Both the position numbers and the translations under genes were made by a program. From positions 1 to 24,665 of the forward strand of contig DATLRS010000020.1 of the NCBI GenBank assembly GCA_035534535.1: a stretch of 24,665 nt of DNA, written 5' to 3'. The number at the start of each line of letters is the position of its first letter. The first letter of the stretch is position 1. Under the pieces are notes generated by a model, which was given only the letters and a program-made list of their open reading frames with translations, was not told where the DNA came from and ran no database searches. Source of the DNA: DATARH01 sp035534535. Lineage in GTDB: Bacteria > Pseudomonadota > Alphaproteobacteria > ATCC43930 > CGMCC-115725. Positions 1 to 6,566 of the stretch are shown here, piece after piece.

Positions 1-606
1 GGCGCGCTCGACCAGTTCGGCAACGCCGAGCCCCTCCAGGTAATCGCGCAATTCCGGTCGGCCGGTGCTCGCCGCCACCCGGTAGCCGAGGGCCGCCAAC
101 AGCGACACCGCGACGCTGCCGACACCGCCGGCGGCGCCGGTCACCAGCACGTCGCCATCCTTGGGCATCAGCCCGTGCCGTTCGAGCGCGATAACCGCCA
201 GCATCGCGGTGAAGCCGGCGGTGCCGATCGCCATCGCGTGCCTGGCGCTCAGCCCCGGCGGGCGGTGCACCAGCCACTCGGCCTTGACCCGCGCCCGCTC
301 GGCATAGCCGCCCCAATGCAGTTCGCCGACCCGCCAGCCGGTCAGCACGACCGGATCGCCGGGGCGGAACTCGGGCGAGTCCGAGCGCTCCACGGTGCCG
401 GCGAAATCGATCCCCGGGACGTGCGGGTATTGCCGCACGAGGCGCCCCTGCCCTTCGAGGATCATGCCGTCCTTGAAGTTGAGCGTCGAATACTCGACCG
501 CGACGGTGACCTCGCCTGCCGGCAGGCGCGCCTCGTCGACGCTCTCGATCCGCGGCACGACCCGGCCGCCCTCCTCATGCAGTACCAGAGCGCGGAACGA
601 GGTCAT
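1..606 (-). CDS. acuI: AcuI/YhdH-type acrylyl-CoA reductase or quinone oxidoreductase, 3' end missing
   Basis: A medium-chain dehydrogenase/reductase of the YhdH/AcuI group, which reduces acryloyl-CoA to propionyl-CoA with NADPH. Only the first 202 codons are in the window. The N-terminus reads MTSFRALVLHEEGG, followed by the GroES-like part with NFKDGMILEGQG (about residues 43-54) and VPGIDFAGTV (about 64-73). The nucleotide-binding glycine motif GAAGGVGS lies near residue 155. No zinc-binding cysteines are seen, as expected for this zinc-free group. The start at 606 has a GAGGGG ribosome site just upstream; a second ATG at 611 is out of frame and meets TGA after one codon. It follows the thiolase on the same strand with a 134-base gap holding a palindromic repeat, so co-transcription is possible. 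Substrate is inferred from family resemblance only. Confidence 0.85.
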   Translation of the reverse strand, partial: MTSFRALVLHEEGGRVVPRIESVDEARLPAGEVTVAVEYSTLNFKDGMILEGQGRLVRQYPHVPGIDFAGTVERSDSPEFRPGDPVVLTGWRVGELHWGGYAERARVKAEWLVHRPPGLSARHAMAIGTAGFTAMLAVIALERHGLMPKDGDVLVTGAAGGVGSVAVSLLAALGYRVAASTGRPELRDYLEGLGVAELVERA

Positions 607-615
607 GTCATCGTC

Positions 616-735
616 CCCCTCACCCTCCCGCGCTTCGCGCGGGCCCCTCCCTCTCCCCGCAAGCGGGGCGAGGGGCTGAGGCAGTGCTGTGCTCTCCCTC
701 GCCCCGCCGGCGGGGCGAGGGCCGGGGTGAGGGGC
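616..735. repeat. GC-rich palindromic intergenic repeat
   Basis: Three hairpins stand in a row. The first is CCCGCGC (627-633) with GCGCGGG (637-643). The second is CCCCGC (655-660) with GCGGGG (663-668), extended by CTC/GAG after one mismatch. The third is a perfect palindrome of two 13-base arms at 696-708 and 709-721. The block sits between the thiolase stop and the acuI start and fits the scattered palindromic elements common in alphaproteobacterial genomes. Transcribed from the minus strand it would fold strongly and could act as a terminator, attenuator or RNA-stability element. There is no T run, so a classical intrinsic terminator is not supported. Confidence 0.7.
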
Positions 736-740
736 ATGCC

Positions 741-1910
741 TCAGCTCCGCAGCGGTTCGAGGATGCTGACGAAATTGGCGACCGCGGCGCCGCCCATGTT
801 CATGATTCCGGCGAGCCGCGCGTTCGCGATCTGCATGTCGCCGGCCTGCCCCGTCACCTGCATCGCGGCCAGCACATGCATCGAGACGCCGGTCGCGCCG
901 ACCGGATGGCCCTTTGATTTGAGCCCGCCCGACGGGTTGATCGGCAGGCGGCCATCCTTCTCGGTCCAGCCTTCGAGGATGGCGCGCGCCCCCTCGCCCG
1001 CCGGCGTCAGGCCCATCGCCTCGTATTCGATCAGTTCGGCGATTGTGAAGCAGTCATGCGTCTCGACGAGGTCGAGATCGTCGAGGCCGAGCCGGGCGGC
1101 GGCCAGCGCCCGCTTCCAGGCGAGCGCCGGGCCGTCGAACGCCAGGATGTCGCGCCGGCTCATGGGGAGGAAATCGTTGACCTGCTCGGCGGCGCGGAGC
1201 GCGACGGCCTTGCGCATCGCGAGTGCGGTCTGGGTGTCGGCCAGGACCACCGCCGCCGCGCCGTCCGACACCAGCGAGCAATCGGTGCGCTTCAAGGGCC
1301 CGGCGACGAGCGGGTTCTTGTCGGAGATCGTGCGGCAGAATTCGTAGCCGAGGTCGCGGCGCATCTGGGCCATCGGGTTCGATACGCCGTTCTTGTGGTT
1401 CTTGGCGGCGATGCGGGCCAGTGCGTCGGACTGGTCGCCGTAGCGCTGGAAGTATTTCTGCGCGATCTGGCCGAAAATGCCGGCAAAGCCACCCTCGATC
1501 TGGTCTTCCTCTTTGCGGTACGAGGCGCGCAGCAGGATATCGTTGACCTCGACGCCCGACACCTCGGTCATCTTCTCGACCCCGACGACCAGCACGAGGC
1601 GCGCCTTGCCGGCGGCAATCGTGTTGAGCCCCATATGGATCGCCGCCGAGCCGGTGGCGCAGGCGTTCTCGACCCGCGTCGCCGGCTTGAAGCGAAAGCC
1701 GGGATCGGCCTGGAAGACGAGCGAAGCGGGAAACTCCTGCTTGACGAAGCCGCCGTTCATCGTGCCGAGGAAGATCTGGTCGATGTCGGCCGCGGCAACT
1801 CCGGCATCGGCGAGCGCCCCCTGCGCCACCTCGACGATCAGCGATTCGACGTCGCGCCCGTCATGCTTGCCGAACTTTGTATGCGCCCACCCGACGATGC
1901 ATCCGGTCAT
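741..1910 (-). CDS. Thiolase family protein (acetyl-CoA acetyltransferase, SCP2-thiolase-like)
   Basis: A 389-residue thiolase-fold enzyme that would join or cleave acyl-CoA and acetyl-CoA. The nucleophile region NACATGSAA places the active cysteine at residue 84. ETHDCF gives His285, and GGLKSKGHPVGATG gives His335. The C-terminal CxG motif of classical thiolases is replaced by NMGG (about 371-374), as in the SCP2-thiolase and lipid-transfer branch, so the true substrate may differ from acetoacetyl-CoA. The start at 1910 is well supported by GGAGGACAGC directly upstream. It is divergent from pyrC, with about 90 bases between, and followed on the same strand by the AcuI-like reductase, suggesting shared acyl-CoA metabolism. 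Length is normal and no active-site residue is missing. Confidence 0.88.
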   Translation of the reverse strand: MTGCIVGWAHTKFGKHDGRDVESLIVEVAQGALADAGVAAADIDQIFLGTMNGGFVKQEFPASLVFQADPGFRFKPATRVENACATGSAAIHMGLNTIAAGKARLVLVVGVEKMTEVSGVEVNDILLRASYRKEEDQIEGGFAGIFGQIAQKYFQRYGDQSDALARIAAKNHKNGVSNPMAQMRRDLGYEFCRTISDKNPLVAGPLKRTDCSLVSDGAAAVVLADTQTALAMRKAVALRAAEQVNDFLPMSRRDILAFDGPALAWKRALAAARLGLDDLDLVETHDCFTIAELIEYEAMGLTPAGEGARAILEGWTEKDGRLPINPSGGLKSKGHPVGATGVSMHVLAAMQVTGQAGDMQIANARLAGIMNMGGAAVANFVSILEPLRS

Positions 1911-2001
1911 GCTGTCCTCCGAAATTGCCGCACCGACGATAGCAAGCGACCGCCCGGCGCTCTATCGTGATATGGGTATCGCACAACCGTTCGACATTGC
2001 G

Positions 2002-3075
2002 ATGACCGACACGCTCACCCTGCGCCGGCCCGACGATTGGCATGTGCATTTGCGCGACGGCGCCATGCTGCGCGCGGTGCTGCCATGGACGGTGCGGCAG
2101 TTCGCCCGCGCCATCGTCATGCCAAACCTCGTACCGCCGGTGACCGATGTTGTCGCGGCGCGCGCCTATCGCGAGCGCATTGTCGCCGCGCTCCCTCCCC
2201 CACCCTTCCCTCCCCCGCTCGCGGGGGAGGGTCAGGGAGGGGGCTTCACCCCGCTGATGACCTGCTACCTGACCGATACGACCGACCCCGAAGAGGTGGC
2301 GCGCGGCGTCGCTGAGAGCGTCTTTACCGCGGTCAAGCTTTACCCGGCGCATGCCACGACGCATTCGGCGCATGGCGTCACCGACATCGAGCGGGTCATG
2401 CCGGTGCTGGAGCGCATGGCCGCGCTCGGCATGCCGCTCCTCATCCACGGCGAGGCGACCGATCCCGAAATCGATATTTTCGACCGCGAGGCGGTGTTCA
2501 TCGAGCGGATCCTTGACCCGCTGCGCCGCCGCCTCCCGGAATTGCGCATCGTGCTCGAACACATCACGACCGAGGAGGCGGTCGCCTATGTCGCGGCGGG
2601 CGGCGCCAATATCGCGGCGACGATTACCGCACATCACCTCGTCATCAACCGCAACGCGATCTTCGCCGGCGGCATCCGGCCGCACCTCTATTGCCTGCCG
2701 ATCGCCAAGCGCGAGAAGCATCGCCGCGCCCTGCGCCGCGCCGCGACCTCCGGGAACCGGGCCTTTTTTCTCGGCACCGACAGCGCGCCGCATGCGCTGC
2801 CGACCAAGGAGACCGATTGCGGCTGCGCCGGCATCTTCACCGCACCCGCGGCGCTCGAAATCTATACGCAAGTGTTTGAGGAGGAAGGCGCGCTCGACCG
2901 CGTCGAGGCGTTCGCGTCGTTGAACGGCCCGGCCTTCTACCGGCTGCCGCCCAACGAGAGCCGGGTGACGCTGCGCCGCGCATCCTCGACCGTGCCGCAG
3001 CGCATCGGCGAGGGCGACCTCGCCGTCGTCCCGTTCCGCGCCGGCGAAAGCTTGCGCTGGCGGCTCGACGGCTAG
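2002..3075 (+). CDS. pyrC: Dihydroorotase, E. coli PyrC type, with an in-frame palindromic insert
   Basis: Catalyses the reversible cyclisation of carbamoyl-aspartate to dihydroorotate, the third step of pyrimidine synthesis. All metal and catalytic residues of the E. coli type are visible: HxH at His14/His16 in DDWHVHLRDG, the carboxylated lysine Lys112 in VKLYPAHATT, His149, His187 in LEHITT and Asp260 in GTDSAPH. It is 357 residues against 348 in E. coli. The excess lies mostly in a proline- and glycine-rich stretch at about residues 64-81, where the DNA is a GC-rich hairpin; the flanking AYRERI and FTPLMTCYLTD align directly with E. coli. I chose ATG 2002 because MTDTLTLRRPDDW matches the family start. 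ATG 1972 is in frame and possible; neither has a clear ribosome site. This is the catalytic partner of the degenerate copy at 6567. Confidence 0.93.
   Translation: MTDTLTLRRPDDWHVHLRDGAMLRAVLPWTVRQFARAIVMPNLVPPVTDVVAARAYRERIVAALPPPPFPPPLAGEGQGGGFTPLMTCYLTDTTDPEEVARGVAESVFTAVKLYPAHATTHSAHGVTDIERVMPVLERMAALGMPLLIHGEATDPEIDIFDREAVFIERILDPLRRRLPELRIVLEHITTEEAVAYVAAGGANIAATITAHHLVINRNAIFAGGIRPHLYCLPIAKREKHRRALRRAATSGNRAFFLGTDSAPHALPTKETDCGCAGIFTAPAALEIYTQVFEEEGALDRVEAFASLNGPAFYRLPPNESRVTLRRASSTVPQRIGEGDLAVVPFRAGESLRWRLDG
2191..2244 (+). repeat. Palindromic repeat embedded in frame in pyrC
   Basis: A perfect 11-base stem, CCCTCCCCCGC (2208-2218) and GCGGGGGAGGG (2221-2231), around a two-base centre. 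C-rich sequence extends to the left and G-rich sequence to the right, forming an imperfect longer hairpin. Composition and layout resemble the intergenic repeat at 616-735. It is translated as residues 64-81 of PyrC, rich in Pro then Gly, where E. coli PyrC has only a short VPAGHD loop. The reading frame is kept. Confidence 0.75.
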
Positions 3076-3116
3076 CTCTGCGATACTCGCGTCCCCGCAA
3101 CAGGAAGGGCCGGTCG

Positions 3117-4352
3117 ATGGACGCGTGGTGGCAGTGCGAAGTTCCCTACCCTTATGTACCGCGCGAGGTGCTGAATGCCGCCGAGTCGGTGCGCGGCTCT
3201 CTGCCCAACCGCTACTGCGACCCGCGCGTCGCCGCCGATCTGTTTGAAGAGGTCATCGACGAGTTCCTGTTGTGCGACGATTTGGGCATGAATGTGCTGG
3301 CGATCGAGCACCATGCCGGGATCAATTCGCTGTTGGGCGCCAACCCGATGCTGGTGTCGATCCTGGCGCGCCAGACGCGCAAGGTGCGCATCCTGTCGCT
3401 CGGCACGCTCGTCTCGCTGCGCCCCGACCCGGTGCGGGTCGCCGAGGAGTATGCGACGGCCGACGTCATTTCGCGCGGCCGGCTCGATATCGGATTTGTC
3501 AAGTCGGGCGGCACCGAGATGCCGTCCGCCAACATGAACCCGGTGCGCAACGAGGAGCGCTACTGGGAGGCGATCGACCTGATCCAGAAGGCGCTGTCAT
3601 CGCATGACGGGCCGTTCAGCTGGGAGGGCAAGCATTTCACGCATCGTCATGTGAACATCTGGCCGCGCCCGTGGCAGCAGCCGCACCCGCGCTTCTGGGC
3701 AGCGACCGGCGACCCCAAGAGCGCCGCCGAGGTGGGCCGCCGCGGCATGCGCCATGTGCTGGTGCTGCGCGGCGCCGAGGGGACGAAGCGGGCTTATCAA
3801 GCCCATCGGCAGGCGCGCCGCGACGCCGGATTGCCGCCGGTCACGACCGACAATTTCGCCTACGCCGCCTTCGTCTATGTCGGCGACACCGAGGAGGAAG
3901 GTCGCCGGGTCGGCAGCAAATTGCTGTGGTTCCTCAACACCAGCCTCAAATCGGGGCCGCAGCATTCGCGCTTCCTGCCGGGCACCTCGCCGCCCGAGGC
4001 GGCGCCGGGGATCTGGCGCGATGGCTCGCGGCCGCCAAATGGCGCCGGCGGCGGCCCCAACCTGACCAACGCCGAGAAGGGCGTCGCCCCTTCGGCCGGC
4101 CAGAACATCCGCCGGCTCTTGTCGATCGGCCTCGAGGAGGCGATGGCGATGGGCATTCTGTTCGTCGGCAACCCCGACAGCGTCTACCGCCAGATCATGG
4201 AATTCTACGACAAGGTCGGCGGCTTCGGTCACATCAGCCTGGTCGGCCGCACCGGCTTTATGACCCACGCCGAATCCGAAAAAGGCATCCGCCTGTTCTC
4301 AAAGGAGGTCCTGCCGCGGTTGAAGGAGATCAAGCCGGTCGAGGCGATTTGA
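3117..4352 (+). CDS. LLM-class flavin-dependent oxidoreductase (luciferase-like monooxygenase)
   Basis: A 411-residue protein of the bacterial luciferase-like monooxygenase family, TIM-barrel enzymes that use reduced flavin. Family signs are AIEHHAG (about residues 62-68), the strand RILSLGTLVSLRPDPVRVAEE (about 91-111), and ADVISRGRLDIGFVKSGG (about 115-132), the usual 'lSgGRl-lG-G' segment. A late segment MGILFVGNPDSVYRQIMEFYD matches the common 'G-P--v---l--y' C-terminal part. ATG 3117 has AGGAAGGG about ten bases upstream. It lies 41 bases after pyrC on the same strand and may be co-transcribed, but nothing links it to pyrimidine synthesis. The substrate cannot be told from sequence. Bases 3076-3116 hold no visible terminator. 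Confidence 0.85.
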   Translation: MDAWWQCEVPYPYVPREVLNAAESVRGSLPNRYCDPRVAADLFEEVIDEFLLCDDLGMNVLAIEHHAGINSLLGANPMLVSILARQTRKVRILSLGTLVSLRPDPVRVAEEYATADVISRGRLDIGFVKSGGTEMPSANMNPVRNEERYWEAIDLIQKALSSHDGPFSWEGKHFTHRHVNIWPRPWQQPHPRFWAATGDPKSAAEVGRRGMRHVLVLRGAEGTKRAYQAHRQARRDAGLPPVTTDNFAYAAFVYVGDTEEEGRRVGSKLLWFLNTSLKSGPQHSRFLPGTSPPEAAPGIWRDGSRPPNGAGGGPNLTNAEKGVAPSAGQNIRRLLSIGLEEAMAMGILFVGNPDSVYRQIMEFYDKVGGFGHISLVGRTGFMTHAESEKGIRLFSKEVLPRLKEIKPVEAI

Positions 4353-4370
4353 AACTCGAACTGCGAGGGG

Positions 4371-5294
4371 ATGATGGCAACAAGCCCATCAAACGCGAAC
4401 GTGCAACTGTTAAATTCCCTTACGGGCTGGCAAGGCACGATTGCCGACCCGCGCTCCCCTCACGGGGCCGGCGGCGTCGGCTTTTTCACACCTGCCACGT
4501 CGCGTGGCACTGGCGCCGATTACGCTCTGAGTCAAAGCAGTCTGAATCCGTGGGCGCCCGCTAGCAGATTCGGCAACTTATCGTTGCCTCTCAATGCGCA
4601 AAACCCCGCTATCCAGCGGACTCTTCTGCAGGGGCTTTCTAAACTGCCACCTGCGCGGAAGAGCATCTGGCAAATTAGCGATATCAAGTGCACCACTTAT
4701 TCGGCGGATCCGACCGCTCTGATGTCAACGCGCGACGAAACTGCGGGTACGGTATCGGTGGGTTTTAGCGTCGATTGGGGTCCGTTTACGATCTCCGTAT
4801 CGAAAAGTGGAGAGCAGCTCACTGTAGCAGGCAAGGGGATAGGAGCAGGTGGTGGCGCCGATGTGGATCTGCCGGGTCTAGGTCTAATTGGGGTAAGTGG
4901 CGATCTTCCGAGCCTACCGATACCACAAGGGGGAAAAATCGCTTACGCTTTCGACATTCTCGGCAAATTCATTCCAGGTATCTCACCGATATCGACAATT
5001 ATAGATATATTTAAGCTTATTCAGATCCTACCCGGATGGTACTCGCCAGTTTACCTCTATCCTGGAATCTCTGATGACGATGGCTCTGCACTCTTTGGTG
5101 GAAATGCGGAAATTGTTGGGCTGGGGGCCGGAGTCGGCGTTGAATTCAGCGTAAGCTCGATCATATTTTGGGATACGAAGAACGGTAAGAAGGCATTCGT
5201 GTACACCGCTGGATTTGATTTTCTTTCAAGCGCCTCAGTTGGAGCCAGTTTTCTTCATTATAAGCTGAACATAGTTTCAGATTCCAATGCATGA
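4371..5294 (+). CDS. Orphan protein of unknown function, AT-richer than its surroundings
   Basis: I do not recognise this 307-residue protein. It starts at ATG 4371 or 4374; GAGGGG directly precedes 4371, a better distance for 4374. There is no N-terminal hydrophobic signal. Residues 1-95 are polar, rich in Ser, Asn, Ala and Pro. Residues 125-190 alternate polar and hydrophobic residues with a glycine-rich segment (GIGAGGGADVDLPGLG, 157-172). Residues 190-232 are hydrophobic (AFDILGKFIPGISPISTI, IDIFKLIQILPGWYSPVYLY). Residues 245-300 look like beta-strands (GLGAGVGVEFSVSSIIFWD). One cysteine (107) is present. Hand counts of sample 60-base lines give 35-55% G+C, clearly below the neighbours, and rare codons such as ATA and TTA appear. 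This suggests recent acquisition. A secreted or membrane-interacting role is only a guess. Confidence 0.65.
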   Translation: MMATSPSNANVQLLNSLTGWQGTIADPRSPHGAGGVGFFTPATSRGTGADYALSQSSLNPWAPASRFGNLSLPLNAQNPAIQRTLLQGLSKLPPARKSIWQISDIKCTTYSADPTALMSTRDETAGTVSVGFSVDWGPFTISVSKSGEQLTVAGKGIGAGGGADVDLPGLGLIGVSGDLPSLPIPQGGKIAYAFDILGKFIPGISPISTIIDIFKLIQILPGWYSPVYLYPGISDDDGSALFGGNAEIVGLGAGVGVEFSVSSIIFWDTKNGKKAFVYTAGFDFLSSASVGASFLHYKLNIVSDSNA

Positions 5295-5499
5295 GAATCA
5301 AAACGGAGTCAGCATGGATCACGTTGCCTAATCCGCCGAACGGTCCGCTACGACCGTCCCACGGTGCTCCGGTGCGCGAGCGTTGCATCGACAGAGCGCA
5401 GCGCAGTTCGTGGACGATGGGCTGCCGCCCGGCCTACGATCGCGGGCCGCGGCGAAAGGCACGTCGCTTTTGCGGGGGGCGGGGTATAGTCCCTGCCTC

Positions 5500-6453
5500 A
5501 TGCGGGAACACAATTTCGCCCACCGGCATCTGCTGGGCATCGAGGGGCTGAGCCGGGAGGATATCGAGCATGTGCTCGACCTCGCGGACACCTATGTCGA
5601 GCTCTCGCGGCAGGCCGACAAGAAGACGACGCGGCTGCGCGGCCGCACGCTGATCAACTGTTTTTTCGAGAATTCGACGCGCACCCGCACCTCGTTCGAG
5701 GTCGCCGGCAAGCGATTGGGCGCCGATGTCATCAACATGGCGGTGCAGTTCAGCGCGATGCGCAAGGGCGAGACGCTGATCGACACGGCGATGACCCTCA
5801 ATGCGATGCACCCCGACGTGCTGGTCGTGCGTCATCCCGAATCGGGGGCGGTGCAGCTGTTGTCCGAGAAGGTCGATTGCGCCGTCATCAACGCCGGCGA
5901 CGGCAGCCACGAGCACCCGACGCAGGCTTTGCTCGACGCGCTGGCGATCCGCCGCCGCAAGGGCGGCCTCGCCGGCCTCACCGTGGCGATCTGCGGCGAT
6001 ATCCTGCACAGCCGGGTGGCGCGCTCGAACATCGCGCTCTTGAACGTGATGGGCGCGCATGTGCGGGTGGTGGCGCCGCGCACGCTGTTGCCGGCGGCCA
6101 TCGAGCATCTCGGGGTCGAGGTTTTCCATGACATGGCGGCCGGCCTCAAAGACGTCGATATCGTGATGATGCTGCGGCTGCAGATGGAGCGCATGCACGG
6201 TTCGTTCGTGCCTTCGACCCGCGAATATTTCCATTTCTTCGGGCTCGATTACGCCAAGCTGAAGCTCGCCAAGCCCGACGCACTGATCATGCACCCCGGG
6301 CCGATGAACCGCGGCGTCGAGATCGGCAGCGAGGTCGCCGACGATCTCGATCGCAGTCTCATTCGCCAGCAGGTCGAGATGGGCGTGGCGGTGCGCATGG
6401 CCTGCCTCGAAATCCTGACCCGCGACCTCGGCAACAACCCGCCGGTGCAGTAG
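5500..6453 (+). CDS. pyrB: Aspartate carbamoyltransferase catalytic subunit
   Basis: Joins carbamoyl phosphate and aspartate, the committed step of pyrimidine synthesis. The 317-residue protein has the carbamoyl-phosphate motif STRTRTSFE (59-67), the mobile-loop lysine in RKGET (Lys89), HEHPTQ (137-142), and HPGPMNRG (265-272). ATG 5500 is chosen because MREHNFAHRHLLGIEGLS is the family N-terminus; upstream codons in the open frame look non-coding. A TATAGT box at 5485-5490 lies only about ten bases before the ATG, so a leaderless or very short-leader transcript is possible, though no matching -35 box is seen. The 205 bases before it (5295-5499) show no gene. No regulatory pyrI is present; the degenerate dihydroorotase after it is the likely structural partner. 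Confidence 0.94.
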   Translation: MREHNFAHRHLLGIEGLSREDIEHVLDLADTYVELSRQADKKTTRLRGRTLINCFFENSTRTRTSFEVAGKRLGADVINMAVQFSAMRKGETLIDTAMTLNAMHPDVLVVRHPESGAVQLLSEKVDCAVINAGDGSHEHPTQALLDALAIRRRKGGLAGLTVAICGDILHSRVARSNIALLNVMGAHVRVVAPRTLLPAAIEHLGVEVFHDMAAGLKDVDIVMMLRLQMERMHGSFVPSTREYFHFFGLDYAKLKLAKPDALIMHPGPMNRGVEIGSEVADDLDRSLIRQQVEMGVAVRMACLEILTRDLGNNPPVQ

Positions 6454-6486
6454 AGTTTGCCTTATGTCGATTCACCCCTTCAATTT

Positions 6487-6546
6487 GTCATGCCCGGCCT
6501 TGTGCCGGGCGTCCACGTGGATGGCCGGGTCAAGCCCGGCCATGAC
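6487..6546. repeat. Cloverleaf-shaped intergenic repeat between pyrB and pyrX
   Basis: An outer stem GTCATG (6487-6492) with CATGAC (6541-6546) encloses three hairpins: GCCCGGC (6492-6498) with GCCGGGC (6504-6510); TCCACGTGGA (6512-6521), a perfect palindrome; and ATGGCCGGG (6521-6529) with CCCGGCCAT (6535-6543). It resembles the 'CATGCCCGGC…GCCCGGCCATGAC' repeats I know from many alphaproteobacterial intergenic regions. It ends about 20 bases before the GTG start of the next gene, inside what is probably one operon, so it may influence RNA stability or translation. Confidence 0.75.
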
Positions 6547-6566
6547 GAAGTAACAGAAACGGCGCG

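Noticed and set aside
1056..1970. A 304-codon plus-strand frame opposite the thiolase.
   Set aside because: Shadow of the thiolase gene, which has intact catalytic motifs and a strong ribosome site.
1477..2001. Upstream extension of the pyrC reading frame into the thiolase gene.
   Set aside because: Dihydroorotase similarity begins at about 2002, and the earlier codons are antisense to the thiolase.
5383..5499. Upstream start for pyrB adding 39 residues.
   Set aside because: The added residues do not look like aspartate carbamoyltransferase, while MREHNFAHRHLLGIEGLS is the usual beginning.
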